This document shows, piece after piece, positions 37,801-46,125 of a DNA stretch of 64,000 nt (position 1 is the first letter of the stretch; the number at the start of each line of letters is the position of its first letter). Source of the DNA: Theristus sp. LFF4_11. Lineage: Eukaryota; Nematoda; Chromadorea; Monhysterida; Xyalidae. The translations under genes and the position numbers were made by a program. Location of the stretch: the NCBI GenBank assembly GCA_030248135.1, contig JASANC010005440.1:1-64000 (forward strand). Reading direction: 5' to 3'. The notes beneath the pieces were generated by a model. It had not been told where the DNA came from. It ran no database searches and saw only the letters and a program-made list of their open reading frames with translations.

Positions 37801-39436
37801 TGGACAAACCACTGTTGCAGTGCGTGTGCCGTGCGATGAACAATCAGTTGAACGATGTGAGTCATTTCGCATGTCAATTTAGCTTCGGCATCGCATTTCT
37901 GCATTTTTTGCACGATAAACGTTGAACGTTGAAAGCTTTTTTCTTCTTCCGAGTTTGAAACATCACGTTTTCAATTATTTTGCCTCATGAGTCACATGCG
38001 ATGCAACAACCTATTTTCAGTGGTTTAATATTTTGGAGATTCACCCTTTTTACAGTTCAATTTTTGGTCGAGCAATGGACAGGCTGAAAATGCTGGTGGT
38101 TTTGCAGGCAAATAAAGATTGCGCGAGTATTTCTTCTGTCGTGAAATGCCGCATTAATTGAGGAACAGAGCCTTGGATCAGATTTCTAATTTCAACATTG
38201 AAACTGTGTTTTCGCAGGTGAAGCAACTCTCCGCTGTTGCCATTCATCACTTGGCACGTACATCGGACGGCTTCAGTGTCGCAAGCGATTTGCAGGCAAT
38301 GAAGGTGAGTTCGAAAAAATGTGCAAATCCCCCCAAAAAAACCGTTATAAATACGCCAAAGAGCAATAGTCTTCAATTCAACGATAATGACAGTTCGACG
38401 TAACTTAACAAGCTGAAAAAACTGACGATTAGCACACTGTTTCTTGCTTTTGCGGTTTACTGTTCTAAACGCATTGTTAGAAGATGAGCCCAGGGTGAAA
38501 ACCGTACCTAAAAACTCCATTCATTGTTTATGATTTTGATTTGTAGTTTTTTTGGCTCAAAATTTCCAGCTGGTCGTCAGCGCACTGGTGAACGGCTCGA
38601 AAGAAAAAAACTCTGGCGTTCGATGCGCCGCTGAGGAGGCGTTGGTCGCTGTGTTCAGACTGAGGGACACGCAAGTGGGCGACAGCGCCTATCAGGTGGG
38701 CGGGTTTACACTTGGTGAAGACAAGCGTTTTGTTGAAGATTTTTCAGTTTTTTTGGTATTTGCACATTTGATTCAGGCGTTTTTTGGTCTGTATTGCAGG
38801 CATATCGCGAAATATTAGGTATGACTTGTTTTTTTAAACTGTCCCACTGAAATGACGTCATGTGCCGCCAAACATGCGCTTGCCGTTCACTGCAAACCGG
38901 ACTTTCCGTTTAGCCGGTTTCTTCCCGCAAACAAATGGTGAATGTCGAACAAGTCACACCATACTGACATTTTAGTGCCTGTACTTTGACAAACGGGCGT
39001 TTTTAAAGCAAATGACGTCATTTTAGTTGGGACACGTTTGAATAAATCCACAATAATCGTTCGCGTTTTTTTTGTTTAAGTACTTGAAAGATCAGTCGAG
39101 ATCATATTACACTGCGATCTATTTTGGCGACTCATAAATTCACATTTGCGAGTTTTACATCTACATTTGCAGATTTCCCGAAATGCAGAGAACCAACATA
39201 CAAATTGGTTGAATTGAATGTCTTTTTTGCGGGTCTTGAATGTGCCTCGAAAGTTTCAAAATCTACATTCACACGCTTAAAAGTTCACTTTTTTCCATCA
39301 GGCCTACATCGGAACGCTAGAGCCGGGCGCTCGCGAGGCGCTGTCGGATGTGTACAGCAAAAGTTTGGCGCGACTTTTGAAGCAGCCGGATTCCGCGCCG
39401 CCGCCGTTGGATGACATGCGATTGGAGGCGGCTTAA
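10851..39436 (+). CDS. GCN1: eIF2-alpha kinase activator GCN1 (5' exons missing)
   Basis: GCN1 is a HEAT-repeat scaffold that binds collided or stalled ribosomes in the cytosol and activates the kinase GCN2. Forty-three exons join in frame (about 2,360 codons): 10851-11009, 11177-11275, 11735-11874, 11987-12109, 12439-12652, 13967-14181, 14529-14713, 15328-15538, 15881-16112, 16688-16804, 17344-17636, 19196-19288, 19898-20044, 20506-20676, 21014-21187, 21347-21475, 21845-21958, 22397-22591, 23051-23207, 23623-23834, 24389-24503, 25012-25191, 25765-25985, 27526-27745, 28224-28420, 28881-29070, 29474-29606, 30171-30321, 30650-30814, 31165-31326, 31885-31977, 32169-32312, 32847-33023, 33583-33858, 34728-34958, 35252-35332, 36119-36234, 36722-36951, 37222-37434, 37795-37856, 38218-38304, 38570-38695, 39302-39436. 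Landmarks match human GCN1: the coiled [14 protein letters not shown] helix, SPLAAP, eEF3-like [60 protein letters not shown]. The first exon aligns near human residue 480, so the N-terminal part is absent. Confidence 0.95.
11472..11562. mobile_element. Family C MITE copy (GCATTCATGAA inverted repeat)
   Basis: Inverted termini AGGGGCATTCATGAA and TTCATGAATGCCGCT flank a near-palindromic core with GTAGC and GCGTCGCT. It lies in GCN1 intron 2. Other copies are at 20408, 23328 and 39437. Flanks are TAA and CAA. Confidence 0.7.
12674..12840. mobile_element. Family A MITE copy (CAGTCGAACTCTA termini)
   Basis: The element begins ACAGTCGAACTCTACAACTTAG and ends with the inverse (TTATAGAGTTG, then GACTGT). 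Inside are paired GCATGCATTC/CACGCATCA and CCAATCAGCTAG segments. It lies in GCN1 intron 5. The same family recurs at least eight times in this window, mostly in GCN1 introns. Confidence 0.75.
12855..13165. mobile_element. Family E inverted-repeat DNA element
   Basis: About 45-bp inverted termini: the left end has TTTTATAAAATAGAGTAGTG and AGTTTTACTCC then GGGTGTTCCAAA, and the right end reads the reverse complement (GGAACACCCTGG, AACTCCTC, CACTTTTATAAA). A second diverged copy is at 57715-57985. It has no transposase and lies in GCN1 intron 5. Confidence 0.7.
13638..13826. mobile_element. Family D MITE copy (CTGTCACTTTTTT termini)
   Basis: The left part is TTCAACCTGTCGCC with CAGAATACAGAG. 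The right part is the inverse, CTGTATTCAGCAAAAAAAGTGACAGG. It lies in GCN1 intron 5. Related copies are at 15658 and 32428, also in GCN1 introns. Confidence 0.65.
14308..14458. mobile_element. Family A MITE copy
   Basis: It starts ACAGTCGACCTCTAAATTATG and has CAGCTG and GCATGCTTTC in the left arm, with GAGAGCATGCA and CCAATCAGCTGATT in the right arm. The far terminal bases are missing. It is in GCN1 intron 6. Confidence 0.6.
14715..15047. mobile_element. Compound family A MITE with internal duplication
   Basis: Two copies of a CTACAGTCTAT-C-TCATAACATGTGCAACTCGCTGATTGG module (14735 and 14880) precede a right arm with GCATGCATG, CCAATCAGCTAG and ATAGAGTTTGACTGTA. Three tandem CTGATTGGTTGGT units sit between. 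It starts within 5 bases of the GCN1 exon 7 donor. Confidence 0.6.
15060..15128 (-). repeat. SINE type 1 fragment (tRNA-like head)
   Basis: Matches the GAGTCCTGGTCGGAAGACC head of the fuller SINE at 50445-50765, read on the same strand (AAGTCCCAGTCTGAAGACGG). It is truncated and lies just upstream of a SINE type 2 copy. Confidence 0.45.
15131..15250 (-). repeat. SINE type 2, tRNA-derived
   Basis: On the minus strand it has an A box (TGGCCTGGTGGTAGCG) and a B box (GGTTCGAGCCC) at tRNA spacing with an AGAC...GTCT stem between. A conserved non-tRNA tail follows (GGCACTTAATGACAGAAAA, then GGGCGCCC). The same tail is attached to the copy at 41105-41235, which identifies a SINE rather than a functional tRNA. 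It lies in GCN1 intron 7. Confidence 0.75.
15658..15870. mobile_element. Family D MITE copy
   Basis: Inverted ends CAAACCTGTCACTTTTGTTCG and GCGAAAAAACAAGTGACAGATTCAAAC. It ends 11 bases before the acceptor of GCN1 exon 9, so it supplies much of that intron's 3' part. Confidence 0.7.
16195..16290. repeat. AAT microsatellite with GATT-rich tail
   Basis: About 15 AAT units with one slip at 16242, followed by AATAAATTGATTGCTTGATTGATT. The TGATT repeats resemble the simple 3' tails of retroposons seen at 25565. Confidence 0.8.
16866..17035. mobile_element. Family A MITE copy, degenerate
   Basis: Contains the family's internal CTGATTGGTTGGAGATCACGTG, ATGCATGCTCTCTGT, GGCATTGCTGTGGAGG and CCAACCAATCAGCTA segments. 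The outermost bases are unclear. It is in GCN1 intron 10. Confidence 0.55.
17715..17890. mobile_element. Degenerate family I element with TTTCTGCAAA repeats
   Basis: AGTTCATACTGGTGTATGCTG and its inverse CATACGTGGGTATGAACCT bracket a core. This runs into a stretch of repeated TTTCTGCAAA/TTTGCAGAAA words. A similar stretch is at 18820-18930 in the same GCN1 intron 11. Confidence 0.5.
18330..18505 (-). other. Coding-like segment antisense in GCN1 intron 11
   Basis: A GC-richer block reads on the minus strand from ATG at about 18504 as [20 protein letters not shown], followed by leucine/alanine helices. After a +1 shift it gives [17 protein letters not shown]. The GC content and codon pattern resemble host exons, not intron. 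I do not recognise the family. It cannot be a GCN1 exon, since phase and strand do not fit. It may be a fragment of a nested gene or a captured or retroposed piece. Confidence 0.3.
19285..19390 (-). repeat. SINE type 1 fragment
   Basis: Begins GAGTCCTAGTCTGAAGACGC at the GCN1 exon 12 donor and continues GGTAACAGCAC and GTTGCACAGTCACAAACAGACGCAC, matching the head of the SINE at 50445-50765. Confidence 0.45.
19605..19853 (+). mobile_element. Family B MITE copy with two CRE palindromes
   Basis: About 245 bp in GCN1 intron 12. The left end is GGATTTATTCAAACGTGTCC and the right end is GGGACACGTTTAAAAAATAG, as imperfect inverted termini. TGACGTCA occurs in each terminus (about 19646 and 19806). 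The core GTCTGGTTTGCTGTGAACG is conserved in all four copies of the window. Confidence 0.85.
20408..20490. mobile_element. Family C MITE copy
   Basis: Near-perfect palindrome: ACATTCATGACGCAGTGATTAGTGACGCGTAGC against GCTATGCGTCACTAAATACTGCTTCATGAATGCCGC. It ends 15 bases before the acceptor of GCN1 exon 14. Confidence 0.75.
21588..21790. mobile_element. Family A MITE copy, rearranged
   Basis: Contains GATTGCAGTCCATCTGG, three CCAACCAATCAGCT-type words and TTAGCGAGATAGACTGTAG at the right end. It resembles the right half of the compound copy at 14715. It is in GCN1 intron 16. Confidence 0.5.
22048..22190. mobile_element. Family C-related inverted element
   Basis: GCGCATTCATGCACTCGC on the left pairs loosely with CTTCATGAATGGCGC on the right, with GTCACTTTAGC and GTAAGTGACGCC inside. 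It is more diverged than the other copies and lies in GCN1 intron 17. Confidence 0.5.
22784..22947. mobile_element. Family A MITE copy
   Basis: Starts ACAGTCGAACTGTAAATTATAGG and ends ACAGTTCTGTCGACTGA. The arms hold CAGCTGATTGGTTGG, GATCACGTGATGCATGC and the matching inverse. It is in GCN1 intron 18. Confidence 0.7.
23328..23420. mobile_element. Family C MITE copy
   Basis: GGCATTCATGAAGCAGCAGAGAGTGACCGCGTAGC pairs with GCTGCGCGTCACTTATTACTGCTTCATGAATGCCGCT. It lies in GCN1 intron 19. Confidence 0.75.
24088..24270 (-). repeat. Family G repeat copy
   Basis: Reverse-orientation copy of the element at 53190-53395. Shared words are GAATTCCCGC...ATGCAAGAAACAG, AGTGAATTCGGATCACTTTACCAATTTTGAATTC and GAAACCAGTTTCAATC. 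It lies in GCN1 intron 20. Confidence 0.55.
25565..25625 (-). repeat. Retroposon-like (GATT)n tail
   Basis: TTGATTGATTGATTGATTTTATTCTACACATTG reads on the minus strand as AATAAAATCAATCAATCAATC. This is a polyadenylation-like signal followed by a simple repeat, typical of SINE or non-LTR 3' ends. The body upstream is not identified. Confidence 0.4.
26197..27425. mobile_element. Large foldback element with TTA target duplication
   Basis: The ends are a perfect 19-bp inverted repeat, AGGCGCGTTTAGCAATTAG, flanked by TTA on both sides (CAG-TTA left, TTA-CAG right). The arms carry diverged sub-repeats of CGTTCTAAAT followed by GCGCAAAACAGTCGT and GAAATTCTAATTCGCGTG in both orientations. The loop holds a coding-like segment (26724-26822) and an AAAC microsatellite (26848-26910). 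It is inserted in an older family G-like sequence (ACTCAATGCGTGCATGGAC left, TTTCACGCATGACGTG right) in GCN1 intron 23. TTA duplication suggests a PIF/Harbinger-type mobiliser. No transposase is present. Confidence 0.8.
26724..26822 (+). other. Coding-like segment inside the foldback loop
   Basis: From an ATG at 26724 the frame reads [20 protein letters not shown] then [21 protein letters not shown] donor-like site falls after GCGCAG. GC content is higher than the AT-rich surroundings. It is not a GCN1 exon, since exons 23 and 24 join without it. It could be a captured first exon of a host gene. I do not recognise the protein. Confidence 0.3.
30905..31142. repeat. 19-bp minisatellite (ACCACCATTTTCCCATGGC)
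   Basis: Roughly eleven to twelve diverged 19-bp units in GCN1 intron 29. Units alternate CCATGGC and CCACGGT ends. The first two units face each other (TTTTCCCACTGTACCACCGTGGGAAAA), giving a hairpin. Confidence 0.9.
31405..31665. repeat. 31-bp minisatellite (ACGCACTGATTGGTTATTCTATGAAACTGGG)
   Basis: Eight to nine units start about every 31 bp from 31407 to 31655 in GCN1 intron 30. Middle units are nearly identical and edge units are diverged. Each unit holds CTGATTGG, an inverted CCAAT word. Confidence 0.9.
32428..32604. mobile_element. Family D MITE copy
   Basis: Ends are AATCTGTCACTTTTCTTGGAAT and the inverse GTATTCTGCTAAAAAAGTGACGGGTCTGA. It is in GCN1 intron 32. Confidence 0.65.
33235..33400. 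mobile_element. Family A MITE copy with adjacent partial duplicate
   Basis: Arms ATATGCAATTAGCTGATTGGTTGAAACACGTG and CACGTGATCAACAGCCAATCAGCTGATTGCATAT. A partial second copy (right arm, same CTGCACCTTACAAGTC-CACGTTTGTCTCACT 3' flank) occupies 33420-33575, ending at the acceptor of GCN1 exon 34. Confidence 0.7.
34214..34695. repeat. 19-bp satellite-like array (AACCTGAGTTACACAATAT)
   Basis: About 25 head-to-tail copies of a 19-bp unit, with interspersed 18-bp variants (TTACAAATAT), in GCN1 intron 34. The array ends 33 bases before the acceptor of exon 35. There are no spacers, so it is not a CRISPR-like array. Confidence 0.95.
35024..35101. mobile_element. Family I MITE, 78 bp, TTA target duplication
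   Basis: Ends AGGCCCGTTTATACCTGACG and the inverse CGTCAGGTGTTAAACGGGCCT, flanked by TTA. It contains the ACGTATGCAGACGTACGT palindromic core. It lies in GCN1 intron 35. A longer relative is at 49752. Confidence 0.75.
35653..36067 (+). mobile_element. Family F element (ACCGTATTACC termini)
   Basis: About 415 bp with termini ACCGTATTACCTCCAATAAAC and GGGGTAATACGGTA. Subterminal G/C runs (ATAAACCCCC, GGGGGTTATTGG) surround a conserved core (ATTTGGGACCTTTGGTAGCACAATTTC). It lies in GCN1 intron 36, ending about 50 bases before exon 37. The opposite-orientation copy is at 47065. Confidence 0.85.
38822..39058 (-). mobile_element. Family B MITE copy with two CRE palindromes
   Basis: Reverse orientation in the last GCN1 intron. 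TGACGTCA is at about 38853 and 39013. The core CGTTCACTGCAAACCGGAC matches the other copies inverted. Confidence 0.85.
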
Positions 39437-39523
39437 GCGGCATTCATGAAGCAGCATTTAGTGACGCGTAGCTGTGTTAAAACATAGCTACGCGGTCACT
39501 AAACACTGCTTCATGAATGCCCC
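39437..39523. mobile_element. Family C MITE inserted in the GCN1 stop codon
   Basis: Near-perfect palindrome AGCGGCATTCATGAAGCAG ... CTGCTTCATGAATGCCCCT starting at or one base before 39437, flanked by TTA on both sides. The left TTA plus the first A of the element forms the TAA stop. The right flank reads TTAG, so the pre-insertion stop would have been TAG. Confidence 0.8.
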
Positions 39524-40677
39524 TTTAGTCGCGAGATGATTGTTCTCAATTAATGTCGAACACGCTTTTTGTGTGCGCTTAACTGATTGGCTACAGCATT
39601 TTTAACGCAGCTCAATTTTGATTGGTTGAATTGGATGTATGGAGCCAATCAGTTTTCTGAACTTGAGTTTTGGATAGATGATAAATGGATGAGCACCATA
39701 ATTTAATGTCTTCGACTATAAAAATCTTTGAATTCTGGTTGTCTGGATTGTTGTTAGGAATTGTGATGAACGGTTATCTATTTCGTATTGTTTGATTGTT
39801 ATTCGGTTGAGTTTCGCAATTGTATGCAACAGGCTGATTGGTTAGTATTTTTTCGGCTCTATCGATCGTAAGATGACAAGTGTAGTGGTGAACACCAACC
39901 ACAATGCAGGTTGCGGAGCAAGCTCCGCAAAACTGCGGTTCGTGTTTAACGCCACGGCAAATCGGCGGCCAAATCGGATCCCAAATGAGCAGCCGGTGAA
40001 ATAATTCCGACTCGCCGATTGGCTGCTTCAATCTGCTTATAACCAATCAGCTGCTTGCATGCAAATTGTCTGTTGTTCGCCGTGGATTGTTGATTGTTGG
40101 TTTGCGTTTCCTCGGCTTGTTTCTCGGTTGGTTGGATTTGATTTTACGCAAAATGTTTAATTTAAAAAAAATTGATCGGATCTTTATCGGTTTCCCGCAT
40201 TGCCTTGTTCTTTTTCCTGGTTTTGTTTTGTTGTTTATGTTTATTGTTGTTGTTGTTGTTGCTGTTTTTTGTTTGATCTTTCGCTTTTGCAAACCTGTGT
40301 TCCGATACGTGGATTTTTCTATTGTGGTCTTTGTTCAGTACCAAGAGAACATGAGAATTGTGATCATTGGATAAAAATTCTAATGTTGCAAAAGTGTTGC
40401 ACGAACGTTGTTGTGGAAATGCAGTCAAAATGTTCTTTTTGCAAAGTGCGTGCACCTTCCAACACGCCCTTACATGACTTCTTTGTTTTTCTTTTCAATT
40501 ACTCGGCGGTGCTTCACCAGTGCTTCCAACAACAGTATTATCTTGCTCTTCGTGCTGTGTCAGCTATGATGTTAGTGAAACCAATGGCGCTTAAAAATGT
40601 CTGACCAAGATTGTGAATTTCAAATAAAAAGTTTCCAGAAAACTATCCGGATATTTATTCGGAACACATAGCGAAAA
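39524..40677. other. GCN1-FBXO28 intergenic region
   Basis: 1.15 kb, AT-rich, with two CCAATCAGC-rich stretches (39590-39650, 40010-40060) and a GTT/GTTGTTGTT run near 40250. A 102-codon hydrophobic ORF at 40066 is low-complexity and not credible. It must contain the GCN1 3' UTR and the FBXO28 promoter. No clear TATA box is seen. AATAAA occurs at 40622, and AATAAAA-like words elsewhere. Confidence 0.6.
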
Positions 40678-43600
40678 ATGGCCGACCGTTTCCACGGCGG
40701 CACACACGACACGCTGACGAGCGCGCTGCCGCTGGAATTGACCGGGCGCATTTTCTCGCTCATCTCGTATGATGAGCTGGCGTCGCTTCGTCTGGTTTGT
40801 TTTGTTTTTTTAGTTTCGCTTATGTTTCTTTTTTCGCAATTATCAGCTCGGTCAAGAACAGTGGTAACAGACAACAGGCTTTTCTTCACTGTCTTGGTAT
40901 TCGGTCTTGCAACACGATTTTATTGCAAACTGCTCTGGTGATTAAGAAATGATACAGTACAACGGTACAAACGCTTTCGGTCTTTACACATTTCAATAAT
41001 TCTACTTAGCGACCGCGGGGGCGCTTTCAGCAAGATTTGTTGTTGTTGTTGTTGGGATTTTCAGGCGATGTTTTTAGCCAGGGCTAACCCAGAGAAGCGT
41101 ACTGAACGCCATTGAGCAGGGCGCCCATCGAGTTTTCTCTGTCATTAAGTGCCTATGCACCCCTCGGCGGGGCTCGATCCCCCGAGCGCACAGACTGTAG
41201 TCTAACGCACTACCGCCAGGCCACGAGCGGTAACAAGATAATAAGATAACAGGGTAATAAGATTATCGTGTCGAGACCGACTACGGTCGATACCGTACTC
41301 CGAGACCGTGAACGAGTCCCTAGCGGAGGGCATCTGTTACTGCTCTGTTCTGGCGCCACGCTAATTCGAAATACTGCCACCTAATCAAGCAAGGGACCAA
41401 CAACCCCGACAAGAAACGCTCCGTCTGTTTGTTTGGTTCGGCCAGGTCGGCAAATCGTTCGACATCGTCTGCCGACTGGTGCTGAACCGCGGTCTCCGCC
41501 TACTCGAGCACCAGCACGCGCGACTGCTGCAGACCGTGAAATCGCGGCTGCCGCGACGCGAGTCGGACCGTAGGAAGCATGCGCTCGCGCGACACAGCGA
41601 CATTCTGACGGCGGTCGAGACACGGCTGAGGTTGGTGCACGGGGGCACGCGTTTTTGTTGGATCTTTTTGTTGTGTTTTGTTGTGTTTTGTTCTGTTCTG
41701 TTTTTTATTCGGCGCTCTTTAGCGTCAGGCACAAGGAAACCTGCTCCAATCCAGCAGGCTGGGTACACAGCCAACGCCCCGTATTCAAGCCCGCAATGTT
41801 GTGCGCTGGGTTGGGATTGAAACGTGCAGTGGAGCAGTTTGAAAAGCCACTCGGGACGGGGCTTCCGCGAGATGAGACACCGACACCGTATCAACTGGTA
41901 GCATGGTCAAATGTCAAAACTTCACCTCTATAACTGCACGGTCTTGTTTCAACATTCGTGGTCGTGAAAATTCGTAGTTATTGAAAAATGAAATGAAAAA
42001 TGGGAAAACTGAACTTCTTTTCTTTCTTGACGATCAGGAAATTGTCAGCGGTACAATCGCGTCGAAGATACCGTACTACATAATACAGGGTGGGCCAAAA
42101 AAAGGTTCCATTTTCAAACTGCTATCACTGGCTGGTGTTTCAATATTATGAGCTGAAATTTTCAGCACTGATAAAACATGTGATGCCATTTTCCTGACAA
42201 AATTTTTATCCAGTTTGTCCAGTTTTTTCCCGATTTATAATTCTTAGCACTCACTGTGGCAGATTTTCTAAAAAGCTCGAAAAATCAACAAATTGACTGA
42301 AATGAGTGCAAGAAAAAATTAGTATCAAGATGCTTGATTCAATTTTGAAACTGTTGCGAAGGTGACAAATGGGTCTTTTGGGATACCCGGGGTATTGATA
42401 GTTCACATCATGCGCTCAGAGTGGAACGGTCTCACACTTGAAGTGAACTCACACTCACACTCACAGTGCATGTCCATCTGGCATCTAACCCAGCGAATCC
42501 TTTCAATCATATTCATTTGCAGCCTACTAAACATGACCTACAGCAAGTACATCGACACGGATCAATGTTGTTTCATTCCGGGACGCGTGTTAGACGAGGC
42601 ATTCTTGGTGCTTCGCACGGTTGAACGGTCGCTGAACACGAATCAGGAACTGCTGAGGCCGCAAGAGTTATTGCAGGTACAGTCGAACAAACGAACCAAT
42701 GCTGTTTTGTGCGTTGACAAAAAAATCAACCTTTCAGATACCATTTGACGGCTATACCAGACGTTATCTGTAACTTACTTAATCCAGTCAATAATAGGTA
42801 TCTCAACTATATTTATTGGTTACTCTGACCATATAATGTAGTGATCTCTTTCTCTGCGCAATCGGTTTCTTCTCCAATTCCTGTTAATCTCCATTGTATT
42901 TCGCCTATCATCTAGAGGGTTTGACGGTTCCGTTTGCACACAAAACCCCTCACTTTTCATCCGTCCTCCCTCATATTCAGGAGCTCCGTGACATCTCCAG
43001 CATGGCGATGGAGCACTTCGACGAGCACATTGCCCCGAATCTTCGTAGTTCGTTCACGACCTCGGCCGGGGCGGCCGCGCGCGCAAGCACAAGGTCGATT
43101 TGAAATGCTTGAACAGTTTTTTTCATGCAGTGAAACTGTGCATGCGCAATTTCTGTATTGTTTGATTTGTATCTGGCATGCTTATTAGTTGCGTCAATCT
43201 GGCTGAACCAATCAGTGAGTCGCATTTGAAAAGCAACTGATACCTTCAACCTCGAAATTTTGATCGACCTCACAACCCTTTCTAAAATCTGACTGAGTCT
43301 TTTCCCTCCTAGTAATTAATTGACTTTAGATTTCCCTTTCTTCAGCGCCACCCCCGTAGCGCTGACGCCACTCACACAGATGCCCGTACTGCAACATTTG
43401 GGCGGTTGTCACAAAATAAACGACACAATTTCACTGAACAGCTCGTTGCTTCTGCGCGGTTTCCCGCATTCGGACAGTAGTAAGCGATATTTTCTTCTGG
43501 CCGAATAAATATGGCAGTCTCGATCAAGGCGAGATTAGTCGCAGTCTAGGAGTTGCTTTCTCAAAAATGATAAGATTTCCGCCAATCGAGTGCGCAAAGG

Positions 43601-45891
43601 GAGAAATAATGAACAGAATAGCACGAATTACCAATTAATTTTAAGAAACATGTAAAATTTGACACGCAGTTTGGTTTCTGAACATCTTTTTTATTGATTC
43701 AAATTTCGCGCGCTCCTTGCACCCTGAAAAAGCTGCCATGTTTAATCGGCCATACTGTATTGTGGATTTATTCAAACGTGTCCAGACTAAAATGACGTCA
43801 TGTGCTTTAAAAACGCCCGTTTGTCAAAGTACAGGCACTAAAATGTCAGTTTGGTGTGACTGATTCGACAGTCACCATTTCTTTACGGGAAGAAACCGGC
43901 TAAACGGAAAGTCTGGTTTGCTGTGAACGGCAAGCGCATGTTTGGCGGCACATGACGTCATTTCAGTGGGACACGTTTAAAAAAATAGATCATACTCACT
44001 TACTGGTTTTAACGTTTTTTTCTCTGTTCAGCTGATCGTCGCGCGTCTGCTGGTGGAAATGCGGTCTGTTTGTTGAGTTCACCAACATCCGTGGTCGCTT
44101 CACCAACGGATCTGCAGCGGGATGTGCGACGACTGAAGGTTGTGTTGAGTTTTTTTTTGTTGTTGACAGTTCTTTTGGTATAATCGTCTGTTATGCGGTT
44201 CTATTTGTTAAAGTCCGAGCGAAATGACGTTTTTTTGCCTTGGAGGTTGTTGCTCAAGGAATTCAGAATTTGGTTGATTCGCTAACGGCAATGAATAAGC
44301 TTTTTTCTGGGTCAAAAATGGTATGATTTAGTTTTAAATTGAATTTGGTGATCTTTTTTTAAATGTACGATAGTCACTGCCCAAACACTAATTCTGCCGT
44401 CCAAGTAAACCAAAAGCATTTTATCTCCAAAGGCAACTTCGAACTTATACCTTTGAACATTGAACTTTATTTTATCATTTTTATCAAAATCGGTCAACTG
44501 TCCAAATATCGAAATCTATCATGCTCGAATTACTGTCCGAAAAAAAACTCACTTTTCGCAGGGTCGTGTTCGCAAACTGAACGCGCTCTGTGCGGCGTCG
44601 ACGAATGAGACGGATCGACTGAAACAGGCGCATCAGCGACTTCGCAAAGAGCACGGCGACCAGCGACGCCTGTTGCACGCCAACCAGCGGGTGGTGAACG
44701 TGCAGACGCGCAAGATTGACGCGTTGAGCCGCACTGTGAAAGAGGTGTTGAGTTTTTGTTGATTTAATTTGTTTAAAACGATCTTTGAAATGGTCCTCCC
44801 CGGACCCGGACGACTACGTTCGGTTTATAGCACATTGATGATGCACAGTAACAAACAAAAACACGCTCACACTGATTAGAATTATTACGGTTGCAACTTT
44901 ATTTCACGATCTTTCTTTTACGTTCCAGAAACATAGTTTATTGCTCAGCATCAAAAACACGATTCAACGACTTGCACCAAGTGATACTACAGCAAAAGTG
45001 AACACTCATACAAAAACTGTAGAACAAGCAGATACGTGATGCATTAATCCACTATCAACGCATGCTACCAACCGACACCCAAACAACACAATGTTACATG
45101 AAGCTTTAAGCTACCACAGTGTAAGCTAGCACAGACAGTGCACACGTTGTAATAGTTACACGTTGTATCAAGCGCATTGTGTAAGCTAACCGTTACGTCA
45201 CGACACACACAAGCGGTAGTATAGCAGTACGCGTGTAAGTGTGTACGTACAGACGTTGAAAAGATATAGTTTCGTCACGCGTGATCGTGGCAATTCGCTG
45301 TCACCGGTCGGCTCGGGCCACTTCACTGATTTTGAATGTTGCCGCAACAAGCATGAGGAAACTGCTTTCCGCATTGAGTCGCAACACCAAGAGTCGCAAA
45401 TAAACGACAATACAGCAGGGTGTTCAAAGCAGAACTTCACCGCCCCCAATTGTTTTTGCAGTTGAGTCGCCGACTCCTGGAGACAAACGCGCGTCTAACG
45501 GATGCGCTTTCGGATTTCCCTGCGTCGACGACAATGAACAGCAAAGAAGAACCGTCAAATGCCGCTGTCGCACCGTCGCGTGGTTCCACCGGTTGGTTAT
45601 GCGTCTGCCTTTTTTTACAGAAAATGTTCAACTCATGTTTAATTCGAACACGCTTCTTTTCTGAAACTCAGCGGTTTTTTCCGAGACACAATTTCACAAA
45701 CTTCAGCAGCACCATCGAAACGCGCTGCTAAAGCGGGTACTAGCCGAAAAACGGTTGGCAAGCAGTCGAATGTGGCGTCGACGTCGCGTAAAGTGGGCGA
45801 GACGACGAGAAAGCGCAAAATCGACGCGGCTTCCACGGAGGATTCCAGTCATGCGAAGTGTTTACGACGCTCATCGCGTTTACGCAAATGA
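40678..45891 (+). CDS. FBXO28: F-box only protein 28 (FBXO28)
   Basis: FBXO28 is the substrate-receptor subunit of an SCF (SKP1-CUL1-F-box) ubiquitin ligase in the nucleus. Nine exons give about 435 residues: 40678-40794, 41446-41630, 42523-42676, 42981-43093, 43346-43479, 44032-44138, 44562-44744, 45462-45591, 45707-45891 (TGA). The F-box spans exons 1-2 (LPLELTGRIFSLISYDELAS). The diagnostic block LPRRESDRRKHALARHSDIL, AVETRL, then LLNMTYSKYID and CCFIPGRVLDEAF in exons 2-3, and ELRDISSMAMEHFDEHIAPNL in exon 4, match vertebrate FBXO28 closely. Exons 6-8 encode a coiled coil, and exon 9 a basic tail (TRKRKIDA) likely serving nuclear import. It is longer than the human protein (about 368 residues), mainly in the tail. 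The start ATG follows AGCGAAAA and is the only in-frame one before the F-box. Confidence 0.95.
41105..41235 (-). repeat. SINE type 2, tRNA-derived
   Basis: Second copy of the element at 15131. On the minus strand an A box (TGGCCTGGCGGTAGTG) and B box (GGATCGAGCCC) are followed by the same GCACTTAATGACAGAGAAAA tail and GGGCGCCC. It lies in FBXO28 intron 1. Confidence 0.75.
43753..43994 (+). mobile_element. Family B MITE copy with two CRE palindromes
   Basis: In FBXO28 intron 5. TGACGTCA is at about 43793 and 43953. It is close to the 19605 copy along its length. Confidence 0.85.
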
Positions 45892-45904
45892 TTCTTTCGC
45901 TAAA

Positions 45905-46125
45905 AAGTGCATTCATGAAATAGTGTTTAGTGACGCATGGCTATTAGTAGCACTACAAAAAGCGTTCATGAAAGTTGTAGTTTTTGCTGCTGCTGTGGAA
46001 ACGTGTCGCACTAATTTAGCGTCAGCCAGATTAAACGTGAGCTTCATGAAACGCCATTAGCGTTCGCAACTGTGACGCGTAGCTGTGCAAAAGTAAGTTC
46101 GTTTTGCATTCATGAACAAATTGTT
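45905..46125. mobile_element. Degenerate family C cluster
   Basis: Directly after the FBXO28 stop. It contains GTGCATTCATGAAATAGTG, TTTAGTGACGCATGGC, AGCGTTCATGAAAG, GCTTCATGAAACGCC and GTGACGCGTAGCTGTG, that is, two overlapping broken copies. Confidence 0.5.

Noticed and set aside
40066..40374. 102-codon hydrophobic ORF as a membrane protein gene
   Set aside because: Made of GTT/TTT-rich low-complexity sequence between two genes, with no codon bias or splice context.
42085..42200. Mariner-like end (CAGGGTGGGCCAAAAAAA) in FBXO28 intron 2
   Set aside because: Only one candidate terminus was seen. No inverted partner or target duplication was found.
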